This document shows, piece by piece, positions 1 through 12,126 of a stretch of 64,000 nucleotides of DNA; the stretch's first letter is position 1; the number at the start of each line of letters is the position of its first letter. The DNA lies in assembly GCF_001659605.2 (NCBI RefSeq), contig NC_035164.2, positions 18,694,000-18,757,999 on the forward strand. The letters are read 5' to 3'. A program made the position numbers and the translations under genes. The notes under the pieces are model-generated. The model saw only the letters and a list, made by a program, of their open reading frames with translations, was not told the origin of the DNA and made no database searches. Source of the DNA: Manihot esculenta. Taxonomy: Eukaryota > Streptophyta > Magnoliopsida > Malpighiales > Euphorbiaceae.

Positions 1-432
1 GGGTAGCATATCTTTCAAATGTATTTTTAAATTTATGTATAGAATTTAATATTAAATAAGTAGAATTCCACCTAGTGCACACATCCAATCATAAAGAACT
101 TCTACTTTCAATCCCTTTCATCTTATAACATGATTTAAATTTTTGTAACCTAGTAGAAGATTATTTGATATATCTTATTACACTCTAACCTTTTTTTACT
201 GGATCAGTGGTTTGCATAAGTATGTGTGTCAACATCTCATGTGAAGGTACTTGGAATTCAAAATACTAAATCCCCAAGCATTAAATTTCTTTTTTAAATA
301 AGTAATAACAATATTACTTCAACTAGCATTATCCACAGTAACAGTAAACACTCTTTAATTTCCCAATTAAGAAAATAAGATTTAACTGCCTTGTCTATAT
401 CATCATCCTTATGATTTGTAATAGGATAAAAA
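1..432 (-). pseudogene. hAT transposase pseudogene, downstream (C-terminal) piece
   Basis: Read on the minus strand this stretch gives hAT transposase signatures: VFTVTVDNAS near 330-360, followed by a stop where a second S would be expected, then YLKKKFNAWG, a degenerate LHMRC block, and DVCTRWNSTYL near 60-100. These match the RNase H-like catalytic part of plant BED-finger hAT transposases, which cut and paste DNA in the nucleus. Frame changes and stops make it a pseudogene. It runs off the left edge of the window. The upstream half lies at 34268-34690 and 35654-36411, because the copia element at 433-34267 was inserted between them. Confidence 0.85.
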
Positions 433-1788
433 TGTTAGAGTATGTACCCTAGGATATTAATTTGGACCTTTATGTTACTCATTTTGTTATTAATAAAGAG
501 GTTTTGATATCATTATTATTTGTTTGTATGTTACATTATAATGATTTATATCCTTGGCTTTTATTATTATAGAGATATATAGATAACTAGTATGCATATT
601 GATTGATAATAATGAGATGATTATGTGTATAGTAATACAAATCAATATCATAGATGCTTGTTAGAGAATAAAGTATTGGATATACCCATACTAAGATCAC
701 TACATGAATTAGTGTCATTAGTGAATCTCATAACAGTTATGAATTAATCATTGGACTTGAGATTGTCATAGTTTTCAACATAAAGACTATTATGTTTTGA
801 CATAATCAAACATTGTCTTTAATCATATAATTATAAAGGTTATGATCGAGCATGATAGAAATTATATAAAAGATATTGAACAATCAAGATAGAATTTGTC
901 CCTCTCTCTGAGAAAGATATCTTCTAAGCCCCTTGATAAATCAGAGTGAGAAATGCATGGCCGTCCTCAAATGAATTGATAGTGTGATCAATTACATTTG
1001 ATTTTATCAGTCTACTTAGAGATCGAGTAATCATAAGTTTGAACAATATAAGTATGACACTGAACATGACTTATGTTCAAACTAGATATCGTGTGACAAA
1101 GGGAATGCATATTCTGTTATAAGGCTTTAATTGGATAATCGATTCTCATATTAATTGGATAGTTATAATATCTTGCTAGAGGCCACTTATAACTTGTAGG
1201 CTTTAATAAATATTGGGCCTACTGCCAATTAATGTGGGCCTATCGAGTCGCACACAAAGAATACATTATTGGGCTGGGTATTATTAATGGACTCAATGTC
1301 TATTATCTGATATTAATAATAATATTAATATTCGATATCATTATTATTATTATTATTAAACCAATTTGTATTTGATAAGAATTGGGATATTAACCGTTTC
1401 TCTCTCCATTATAATTAGAATTGGATAAATACATCAGTATTTGTGTTTTGTCAAAACACGTAACAGAAACACATGCTATAATAAAAGGGAGTTGAGAAAT
1501 CACATTCTGCTTTTCAGAGAATAAAGAAAAAAAAGGAAAACAGAGAAGCCCTAATCATTTTTAAGAGTTAGCGCTCCAGACACCAAGCATTCGTGTGGAT
1601 ACCGGCAGAAAGTGTTCGCGAGAAGCAGCACCTGAAGTCCACTGAATATTTCAAAAGCTTCTAAAAGGTTAAAATTTCAATCCTTCTTTTCTAATTAAAC
1701 AGATCACTTGATTCCTGGGAGGTAATCTAGAGATCAAATTTTTGTTCTGTTGCGTATTGATTTGTTGTGATATCTTGATTCACTAACA
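433..1788 (+). repeat. copia 5' LTR
   Basis: This 1356-bp LTR runs from TGTTAGAGTATG to CACTAACA and matches 32887-34267 over its length with scattered substitutions and small indels. TATAATAAAAGGGAG near 1476-1490 is a plausible TATA box, followed by a likely transcribed end rich in short A and T runs. An ATT microsatellite lies near 1338-1358. The clear divergence from its partner suggests this is an old insertion. Confidence 0.92.
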
Positions 1789-1789
1789 G

Positions 1790-1804
1790 TGGTATCAGAG
1801 CCCA
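1790..1804 (+). other. copia primer-binding site (initiator tRNA-Met type)
   Basis: TGGTATCAGAGCCCA starts two bases after the 5' LTR. It is complementary to the 3' end of plant initiator tRNA-Met, the usual primer for minus-strand synthesis in many copia and gypsy elements. Confidence 0.92.
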
Positions 1805-3080
1805 CTTGTTTTTTCATTTAAGTCGAATTTGCCATGATTGATGGTTTTATATATAATATATGTTAATTCATATGGCATGCTTTCTATAATACCTAATTCA
1901 TTTTACATGAGATGTTGAAACGAAAAGGTTTTACATAATTGGTGTTTCATAAGATGTTAAAAAGGGAAAGAGTATATATGATATAATGTTCTGTGGTTCG
2001 TCTTTGATATATGATGTTGAAAACAAATTGATTATATGAGATATAATAATTCTTGATGTCTATAAGGTTTTGTATAAAGTATTATGTTTATATGACTAAA
2101 CTGAATTCGGAATTCATTTAGAATGCACATGGTTTATGTTAATTTGTTTAAGAATAAGAAAATGCAAATCATTTTTTTATTAATTTGATTAATGGTAAAT
2201 CTTTAGGGTGTCATTGCAATAGTTATCTGCTAATATGATTATCATATTGATGTTCTATTCTGTCTAATATACATAATAAGGGTTTTTTCACAAAAATTTA
2301 TTAATGAGATTAACATTTCTGTTTGGCTTTGAAGAGCCACCGTACACGTTGCGCCTTAGATATCACTCCTAAAATAAATTATTTATTTATTTATTTTATG
2401 TATAAATATGTTTATGTGAAATATATTGTGATTATACTATATTTTTGCATGGTGCATAGCATGGCCAGTATCCTTTTAAATCTTTTTAGTCTGGCCATAC
2501 TATGTCACATTTACATATTTTATTTATCATATGATATGTGATGCTTAGATGATAAATTATATAGATGCATATAGGATGCCATAATATATAATAATATGTA
2601 ATACAAATAAAAATGAGATGAACCCTCACAATTTTAAGCTTAATCTTATCCATGACTTAAACACCTATCAAGACTAAGATCACCTAAAAGCTGGTTTTGC
2701 CAAAGCAAGATTCTTTATCCTAGTAAGGTAGGATCAGTAATGGTGCTACTCGTTTGTTTAAAATTGGTTAGACTTAATTAGGCTATCAAAATGGTTTTGG
2801 ACCTAAGACATTAGATGAGATATAACGTGCTTAGACATATGATGTCAATGTCCTATAAATTCTAAGAATTACATTAGATGGAATTGGTAAAGAGTTAGCT
2901 ACCTAAATAACTTGATTTTAAGCGTCATGCCAAAGTTGACTTAGAATTAAGTGAAATATGAATCTTAGCCCACTAAAATGTTATTGTGATAATTCAATTT
3001 CGAGGGTTATTTTTAGTGGGAGTTTAATCAACTATTACCTCATTTTTAATTAATTGATCTTTGCTCATTTTGTAGAAAAA
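1805..3080 (+). other. copia untranslated leader, no gene seen
   Basis: This is AT-rich sequence between the primer site and the gag start, with no open frame resembling a protein. A 72-codon frame at 2323-2541 is low-complexity Tyr/Ile/Leu sequence and is not credible. Leaders of this size are common in plant copia elements. Confidence 0.6.
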
Positions 3081-3945
3081 ATGGCTGCTAATAATAATAC
3101 CACTTTATCACTAGGATAAATCCTTGAGAAGGAAAAAGTAAAAGAGAATGGACTAACTTTGTTGACTGGTTTAGAAACCTGAGAATTATTCTCAAGTAAG
3201 AAAAGAAGTCCTATGTGCTTGATGAAATTATCCCTGAGCCACCTCTTGCTAATGCTTCCAATGCTGGTAAGAGCAAGCATAAGAGGCATGTGGATGATTT
3301 TAATGATATTGGATGTCTGATGTTGGCTACTATATGTCTAGAACTTTATAAGGATCTGTAACACCTAGAGGCTTATGAGATGAGTGTCCATCTCAAACAA
3401 GCTTTCCAACAACAAGCTAGGCAGAATAGGTTTGACACTGCTACTGCATTATTTGAATGCAAAATGGCAGAAAATGAATCTATTAGTGCTCATGTTCTAA
3501 AGATGAAGGATATATTGATTACCTTGCCAGGCTCAGATATCCCCTGAGTTTAGAACTCGCTACGGATTTGATCCTACATTCTTTGCGTAACAGTTTTTCT
3601 CAATTTGTCATGAACTATAACATGAACAATATGAAAAAGTCCATCCTTAAGCTACATGGTATGCTCAAAACTATTGAAGGAAATATCACAAGGAAACCTA
3701 CCCATATATTGAATGTCAATAAGGGTAAGCCCATGAAAAAAAAAAGGTAAGGCCAAGGCATAAGGTGCCAAAGGGTCTAAGGGACAAGCCAAGCCCAAAC
3801 CTGAACCCAATGTTAATGTTCTTAAAGAAGGGACTTGTTTCCATTGCCACAAACCTGGGCACTAGAAAAGAAACTGTAATCTCTTTTTGGATGAGTTGAA
3901 GCAAAAGGATAGTTTGACTACATCTTCAGGTATTTATGTTTATTG
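3081..3945 (+). pseudogene. copia gag, broken
   Basis: Gag forms the capsid of the virus-like particle. ATG at 3081 opens MAANNNTTLSLG, then a stop, then SILEK/FVDWFRNLR-like residues across a frameshift, which is typical copia gag. UBN2-type gag blocks follow with further stops. A CCHC zinc knuckle (C-FH-C-HKPG-H-...-C) lies at about 3835-3875. Its residue after the His is TAG (3863-3865), where the family has Trp. The next domain is the protease. Several stops and frame changes mean no functional capsid protein can be made. Confidence 0.85.
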
Positions 3946-3959
3946 AAATTAACTTATCT

Positions 3960-4298
3960 ACTTCTACTTCCTAGGTATTAGATACTGGATGTGGATCTCA
4001 TATTTGTACAAATATGCATGGACTCAAAAGGAGTAGATTGCTGAAAAAGGGCAAAATGGACCTACGTGTAGGTAATGGAGCAAGAGTTGCTGTTATAGCT
4101 GTAGGGACTTATGAACTTATTATGCCCAATGGACTTTTGTTAAGTTTAAAAAATTGCTTTTATGTTCCTACTTTGAGTAGGAATATTATTTCAGTTTCTA
4201 TTTTGGATGATTAAGGTTCTTCATTTTTAATAAAAAATAAGAAATATTCTATTTTTGATAAAGATGATTTGCTTTATTGTATTGCAAATTCTTATGAT
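3960..4298 (+). pseudogene. copia aspartic protease and start of the GAG-pre-integrase region
   Basis: LDTGCGSH at about 3975-4000 carries the D-T-G catalytic triad of the retropepsin that cleaves the copia polyprotein. Downstream, 4014-4214 reads on through the CFYVPTLSRNIISVS block found in copia pol. A TAA follows the two aspartates at about 4212, and the frame resumes as SFLIKNKKYSIF. The coding stops at 4298, where solo LTR A was inserted. The same codon series resumes at 17543 after the duplicated ATGAT. Confidence 0.85.
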
Positions 4299-6201
4299 TG
4301 TAACGACCCCAAAATGGACCGTCACCGGCGCTAGGATTCAGGTCGGCTTAAGGCCGCCAGAACCCGTAGCAAGCCTGCTATACTCTCTGTGTACCTATAA
4401 ATCTCATACATGATCATACAGTTTCTGTGAAAATAAAAACTCTTTTCTCTGTACCAAGGCTTAACCTGTGCATGCACTATCTCTGTACTCTGTACTCTGT
4501 ACTCTGTACTCTATACGCTGTACCCCTGACTAGAGCTTGCTCTAGATGGGTTAACTCATACCTGTTAAGCCTGGTTGTTCACATACTCTGTACAACATAC
4601 AGATCATGTACATAACAAAAGATTTACAACACAAACATCACTAAGTCAAGCACAATTCTAACTTTATACACAACTGTTACATCTCTTTAATATTACATGT
4701 CCACTATATTCTATTACACAGCTCTTCTCTTTTCCTGAACTCTGCTGGACTTCCCCTGTACACTGTACACTGTACACTGAACCTGCAAGACTGGGGTTAA
4801 GGGAGTGGGATGAGCTCTATAGCCCAGTGAGTAGAACAGTAAAATATATCATTAAAACATGATCTTATGGAATGCACCATATCACAGACAATCCACATCA
4901 AGGGTAAACCTGTCACCACATAGTCCCAGTAACTGTTCCGTGCCAGGCCGTAGACTGGGGTTCTGGTCTCTCTGTACTGTATATGTATATGTGTATATAA
5001 CACCTGTACTTACCATTTGCCAGGGCATTGACTGGGCACCTATACCTGCCAGGCCGTAGAATGGGGTCCTGGACTTTCCTATACTTGCCAGGCCGTAGAA
5101 TGGGGTCCTGGACTACCTGTCTGGAACTATTGGATCATTCAGCATTCACCCACATCCACAATTAAGTATGCAATGCAACATATTCGTGGATTTTAATGCA
5201 ATCAACCTATTACATAACCATGATGCATGATATATGCTAAAAACATTCCATTTCTCAATTAAAAGAATTAAGTTTAGTTCCACTCACCTCTGGCTATCTA
5301 GACTGACTCTGCAGGCTCTGGAGCAGTACTCACTGCTGCTCTCTCTGGTTCCTCTGGTCTGTGTAGGCACAGATAAACTCAAATGAGGGACCAAACTAGC
5401 TTATAAACAACTCTATTACACTCCCCAAGAATCCCCTTAAACTCACTCAAACATCCATGCAAAGCATGCAAAGGAAGGCTGGACAGGACACTTTCGGCGG
5501 CAGGTTCGGCGGCCGAAAGTCCTCTCAAGAGCCGAAACTCAAGCACCTTCGGCGGCCGAATCTCAACTTGCGGCAGCCGAACCCTTTCGGGGGCAAGTTT
5601 CGGAGGCTGAAAGACACTCCAGAGACGAAAGTCTCTAACCTTCGGCGGCCGAACTCCCCTCCAGAGCCGAAAGTCCAAAGGCTCGGGGGCAAGCTTGGGC
5701 AGCCGAAGCCACCTCCTCAGCACATTCGGCGGCCGAACCATTCTTCGACGGCCGAAGCTGGATTCATCAGCAAGGCAGAACCTTACTCTGCCTCACTCCA
5801 AAATGCTCAAAACTCTCCCAACTCAAACACCTCAATTCCTCAACATGCATACACCCAAGTATATGCTCAAAGGGGTCAAAAACTAGCTAAAAACCCCAAC
5901 AAACAGCAAAACACAACACATACACAACCATTCTCACAAAATCATCAAAAACTCTCTTTTAACCCTATTCATGCCACTCTCTCCCAAAACCTCATAAAAC
6001 CTTCAGAAAACATAAAAACAAGGTCAGGATCTTCACTTACCTCTTGAAACCAAAAAGATGAACGATCCTAACGTGGAGTTTTGAAGCAACTCTCCTTCAA
6101 ACTCTCCAAACTTCAAAATCTCAAGTTTTAGCTCAAAAACCTTCAAAATAACATAAAATCAATCACACCTTTGCATGATTTAATGAAAACATGAAGAAAA
6201 G

Positions 6202-8482
6202 TGTAACGACCCCAAAATGGACCGTCACCGGCGCTAGGATTCAGGTCGGCTTAAGGCCGCCAGAACCCGTAGCAAGCCTGCTATACTCTCTGTGTACCTG
6301 TAAATCTCATACATGATTATACATTTTCTATGAAAAATAAAAACTCTTTGCTGAACCAGGGCTTAACCTGTGCATGCACTATCTCTGCACTCTGTACTCT
6401 GTACTCTGTACCCTGACTAGAGCTTGCTCTAGATGGGTTAACTCATACCTGTTAAGCCTGGTTGTTCACATACTCAGTAAAACATATACATATACAGATC
6501 ATGTACAAAACATACATCACTAAGTCAAGCACCTTTCTAACTTTATACACAACTATTACAGCTCTGTAATATTACATGTCCACTCTAAGCTATTACAAAT
6601 CTCTTTACTCTTTCTGTACCCTACTGGACTGTCCCTGTACACTGTACACTGAACCTGCAAAACTGGGGTTAAGGGAGTGGGATGAGCTCTATAGCCCAGT
6701 GAGTAGAACAGTAAACAATTCATTAAAATATGATCTCATGGAATGCGTCATAACACAGACAAACCACATCAAGAGTAAACCTGTCACCACATAGTCCCAG
6801 TAACTCTATGCCAGGGCGTAGAATCGAGCACCTGGTCTTCTTGTCATATATGTATATGTGTATATAACACCTCTGTACTTACCATTGCCAGGGCGTAGTC
6901 AAAGGCTTCTGGACTTAACTATAAACCTGCCAGGGCGTAGTCAAAGGCTCCTGGTCTTTACTATACCTGCCAGGGCGTAGTCAAAGGCTCCTGGACTTCC
7001 TGTCTGAGACTATTGGATCATTCAGCATTCACCCACATCAACAAATAACGATGCAATGCAACATATTCGTGGTTACTAATGCAATCAACCTATGGCAGAA
7101 TCATGATGCATGAGATATGCTAAAACATTCCATTGTGCACGTAAAAAAGTTAAGTTTAGTTCCACTCACCTCTGGCTAACTGGACTGACTCTGCAGGCTC
7201 TGAAACTCTGGAGCAGTACTCACTGCTGCTCTCTCTGGTTCCTCTGATTTGTACCTATACAGATGGACTCAAATGAGGGACCAAACAAGCTTATGCATAA
7301 CTCTATTAAAGTCCCCAAGAATCCCCTTAAACTCACTCTATCAGTCATGTAAAGCATGCAAAAGAAAGCTGGACAGAACACTTTCGGCGGCAGGTTCGGA
7401 GGCCGAAAGTCCTCTCCAAAGACGAAACTCAAGCACCTTCGGCGGCCGAACTTTCACTTTCGGCTGCCGAACCCTTTCGGGGGCAAGTTTCGGGGGCCAA
7501 AACACACTCCAGAGACGAAAGTCTCTAACCTTCGGCGAATCCCCCAAACAGAGCCGAACATTCAAAACTCGCGGGGGCAAGCTGTGGCAGCCTAAGCCAC
7601 CATGCAAGAGGTTCGGCGGCCGAATGAACCTTCGGCTGCCGAACCTGAGTTCATCCAGAACTCAGCCTCGACGGCAAACAAGCTCCTTCATCCCTTCAAT
7701 CTCTCAAAACATGCAAACTTCAACTCCTCAACACACACATACTCATGTATATGTCCAAAGGGGTCTAAAACTACCTAATAACCCCAACAAACACATCAAA
7801 CATAACACATAATCATGCTTACAAGCTAAACCATCAAAAACACCCTTTGTCACCTAAGCATGCATCTCTACCCAAACCTTCATAAAACTTCTATAAAACA
7901 TTAAAACATGTTCAAGATCTTCACTTACCTCCTGTAGACAAGAAGATGACCGATCTGAACAAAGAAAATGGATCAACTGCTCTTCAAACTCATAAACACT
8001 CAAAACTAAGCTTTTTCACTTCAAAACCTTCAAAACCTTTGAAAACCAACAAACACTCTGCATGAGCTGCTAAAAGGAAAAGGCTTGCAAATAAACCATG
8101 GGAGACGTGGCCAATCTTCTGGACAGGGTTTGGAGATAACACCTGTCCAAAATGCTGACTAAGGAATGCACAAGAGCTGGCTGGCCAACTCAGCTTCGGC
8201 TGTCGAATCGCATGCAAAACCATGCAACATTTGGGGGCCGAACCTGAACTTCGGAAGCTGAACATTGGGTACTTTCGGCGGCCGAACTTACCTTCGGCGG
8301 CCGAACGTGGCAAGAGTCCCCATAGGCTTTTCTCTTCAAACTCAACTCAGTTTAACTTTAAAACCTGAAAACATATCACCTACTAAAGAAAAACATAAAT
8401 CCTACCTTTCTATAGCATTCCTACACCCCGGATTCCACCGAACGACAGGAATTCCGGTGTCGGATTCTAACCGGGTATTACA
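6202..8482 (-). repeat. Element B 3' LTR
   Basis: This 2281-bp LTR runs from TGTAACGACC to GGGTATTACA on the + strand. One palindrome cluster is at about 7380-7650 and a second at about 8195-8310. Hairpin minisatellite units (TGCCAGGGCGTAGTC...CTCCTGG) lie at about 6890-7000. A long + frame at 7249-7812 is antisense to the element and arises from in-frame TTCGGCGGC repeats. I do not regard it as a gene. Confidence 0.92.
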
Positions 8483-8496
8483 TTCTCCCCCCTTAA
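8483..8496 (-). other. Element B polypurine tract
   Basis: Read on the minus strand, TTAAGGGGGGAGAA abuts the 3' LTR. It is the expected plus-strand DNA primer of an LTR retrotransposon. The equivalent site in element H has the same layout. Confidence 0.88.
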
Positions 8497-8559
8497 GAAC
8501 ATTCGTCCTCGGATGTTCCTAAAACAAACCATAAACATACGAAAAGGAGGAAACTAACC

Positions 8560-11500
8560 TTAAAACAGATATGGATATTGCTGGAGCATAGACTCCCGTG
8601 TCTCTCAGGTGCACTCTTCTAGATTATGGTGGTTCCACAGGACTTTCACCATCGGAATCTCCTTGTTCCTTAGCTGTCTGATCTGTGTGTCCAGAATCCG
8701 CACTGGCTGCTCTATATAGGTGAGATTTGTATGAATCTCCACCTCAGGCTCACTCAGAACCTGATTTGGATCTGACACAAACTGCCGTAGCATAGAAACA
8801 TGAAATACCGGGTGAATTCTCTCCATAGAAGCTGGTAAATCCAGCTTATACGACACATTTCCGATCCTCTGCAAAATCTCAAAGGGTCCAATGTACTATG
8901 GAGCTAACTTACCCTTCTTCCCAAAACGAACCACTCCTTTCATTGGAGACACTTTCAGCAATACCATACTACCCTCCTGAAACTCTAACTGTTTTCTGCG
9001 AACGTCTGCATAACTTTTCTGTCTACTCTGAGCTGTCCTGATTCGATTTCTGATCAAGGGCACCACTCTACTGGTAATCTCTACTAACTCTGGCCCTGCA
9101 AGAGCCTTCTCTCCTATTTCTTCCCAGCAAACAGGGGATCTGCACTTCCTCCCATACAAAGCTTCATAAGGAGCCATCCCTATGCTAGCATGATGGCTGT
9201 TATTGTAGGCAAACTCCACCAAAGGTAGATGCTGCCTCCAAGAACCGCCAAAGTCTAACACACACAGTCGAAGCATATCCTCTATGGTCTGGATGGTCCT
9301 CTCTGACTGTCCATCAGTCTGTGGGTGGAAAGCAGTGCTAAACTCTAATCTCGTGCCCAATGCACTCTGCAGACTTCGCCAAAAGCGGGAGGTAAACTGA
9401 GGTCCTCTATCTGAGACTATCGACATTGGAACACCATGTAATCTCACTATTTCATCCAAATAGACCTGTGCCAACTTATCCACAGAATAGTTACTCCGAA
9501 CTGGAAGAAAATGAGCAGATTTCGTGAGTCTGTCCACAATCACCCATATAGAGTCTATCCTGTTGGACGTAGCTGGTAAACCCACTACAAAATCCATGGC
9601 TATGTTCTCCCATTTCCACTCTGGAATCGGTAATGGGTTAAGCATTCCGGCTGGTTTCTGATGCTCGAGTTTCACCCTCTGGCAAACTTCACAAGCTGTC
9701 ATAAACTGCGCCACTTCTTTCTTCATGGCTGGCCACCAATAGACCTTTTTCAGATCCTGATACATCTTGGTGGCTCCTGGGTGAACACTATACCTTGCAT
9801 TATGAGCTTCCCTCATAATGTCTTCCTTCACACTGCCCCTATCTGGCACACAAAGTCGACTCCCATAGCGAAGGATCCCTTTGCTGTCAAATCTGAACTC
9901 TGCATTGTTCCCTGACTGAACAGTCCTGGCAATTTTCATCAACTCAGGGTCCTCATGCTGTCTCTGAGCTATCTGCTCCAGAAACACAGGTGTCACTCTC
10001 ATCTGTGCTATCAATGCACCTGTACCAGACAACTCTAGCTGTAATCCCTCTTCTAAGAGCTTGTACAGCTCCATCACAACTGGTCTCCGCTCTGCTGCTA
10101 TATGGGATAAACTGCCTAGTGACTTCCGACTTAGGGCGTCTGCCACAACATTCGCCTTACCCGGATGATACTGGATCTTACAATCATAATCACTGAGCAA
10201 TTCTACCCCTCTCGGTTGCCTCAAATTCAGCTCTCTCTGACTCAAGATGTACTGTAAACTCTTGTGATCAGTGAAGATCTCGCATTTAACCCCGTAGAGG
10301 TAATGCCGCCACATCTTAAGTGCAAAGATAACTGCTGCCATCTCTAGGTCATGGGTAGGGTAATTCAACTCGTGCTTCTTCAACTGTCTAGAAGCATAAG
10401 CTATCACCCTATCACTCTGCATCAATACACAACCCAATCCCACTCGAGATGCATCGCAGAACACTGTGAAATCCTCATTACTGACAGGCAGAGCTAACAC
10501 TGGTGCTGTGGTCAATCTCCGCTTGAGCTCCTCAAAGCTCTCTTCACACTGGTCTGACCAGACAAACTTCTGGTTCTTCTGAGTCAGTTTGGTCATAGGA
10601 GCTGCTATCTTGGAGAAGTTCTGAACGAACCTCCTGTAGTAACCTGCCAGTCCCAGAAAGCTTTTAATCTCAGTCACTGTCGTGGGTCTGGGCCAGTTAG
10701 CTACAGCCTCTATCTTTTTGGGGTCTACCTCAATACCCGCTGCTGATACTACATGTCCCAAGAAGGAAATGCTCCTTAACCAAAACTCACACTTCGAGAA
10801 CTTGGCATATAAACCATGCTCTCTCAGTGTCTGCAGAACTATCCTCAGATGCTGGGCATGCTCCTCTGCATCTCTGGAATACACTAAAATATCATTGATG
10901 AAAACAATGACAAAGTGATCTAGAAACTCACTGAAAACTCTGTTCATGAGATCCATGAATGCTGCAGGGGCGTTAGTCAACCCGAACGGCATCACTAAGA
11001 ACTCATAATGCCCATATCTGGTCCTGAAAGCTGTCTTAGGCACATCTGCCTCTCTGACTCTCAACTGATGATACCCGGATCTCAGATCTATTTTCAAGAA
11101 ACAACCTACTCCAGCTAGCTGGTCAAAGAGATCATCAATCCTAGGTAGAGGATACCTATTCTTGGTAGTGACCTTGTTCAACTGTCTGTAGTCAATACAA
11201 AGTCTGAGGGATCCATCCTTCTTTCTGACAAAGAGCACTGGAGCACCCCAAGGTGAGGTACTAGGGCGGATGAAACCCTTATCTATCAAGTCCTGCAACT
11301 GTTCTTTCAACTCTTTTAACTCTGCTGGCGCCATCCTGTAGGGAGGAATAGAGATAGGTCTGGTACCTGGCAGCAATTCAATTTCAAACCCTATCTCCCT
11401 ATCAGGTGGTAGTCCTGGCAAATCGTCTGGGAACACATCGAGAAACTCTCGGACTACTGGTATTGTGGTTGGTTCCCTAACCTGACTGTCTAGCTCTCTC

Positions 11501-12126
11501 ACATGAGCTAGAAACCCCTGACAATCCCTCATAAGCAACCGACGAGCCTGAAGGGCTGAAATCATACCTCTGGGTGTACCTCTCCTGTCTCCTCTGAAGA
11601 CACACTCTGACCCATCCTGGTCTCGGAGACTCACTAGCTTCTCTCTACAGTCCAAAGTAGCACTATATGTAGATAACCAATCCATCCCTAGAATGACATC
11701 AAAATCTGTCAAGTCTAGAACCACAAGGTCAGCTGGAAGGTATCTACCCTCTATAACCACTGGACTGAAACGACAGACTGACACTGCCACTGATGGGTCA
11801 CATTTAGGTCCACTGACCCAGAGAGGATACTCTAACTCAGAACTGATCAAACCCAATCTCTCTATGGCTCTCGAAGCAATAAAGGAATGAGAAGCACCGG
11901 GGTCCATCAAAGCATACACATCTGAACACCCAATGATGAGATTACCTGACACCACTGTGTTCGACGTGTTAGCCTCCTCCTGTGTCATAGTGAAAATCCA
12001 TGCTGGAGCTACCGGATTTCCACCTCGGGAACCTGCTGCTGAAGTAGAGGCTGCCCCTCTCCCTCTACCTCTGCCACTACTCTGCGGCATGACTGGCGCT
12101 GCTGGCTGAACAACTGGCTGTACCAC
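8560..12126 (-). pseudogene. Element B pol: protease, RT, RNase H, integrase, chromodomain-like tail
   Basis: A 1076-codon minus-strand frame (8896-12126) holds a protease (DPGASHSFI), reverse transcriptase ([28 protein letters not shown]), RNase H ([26 protein letters not shown]) and integrase (HPGATKMYQ...CEVCQ zinc-binding region, [29 protein letters not shown]). These copy the RNA and insert the DNA. The RT catalytic box reads FIND instead of FIDD (codon 10894-10896). TAG at 8896 cuts off the last ~110 codons, which continue at 8560-8874 (FHVSMLRQF, EIPMVKVLW) and contain one more stop. This tail resembles a chromovirus chromodomain end. The frame is out of register with gag because of the 26-bp repeats at 12104-12181. 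Confidence 0.93.

Noticed and set aside
1790..1804. tRNA gene fragment
   Set aside because: Only about 15 bases match the tRNA 3' end, and it sits directly after an LTR. It is a primer-binding site.
5379..6047. Open frames of 120 and 196 codons on both strands of LTR A
   Set aside because: They cross the TTCGGCGGCCGAA palindromes, which read open on both strands. There is no similarity to a protein family and no consistent start.
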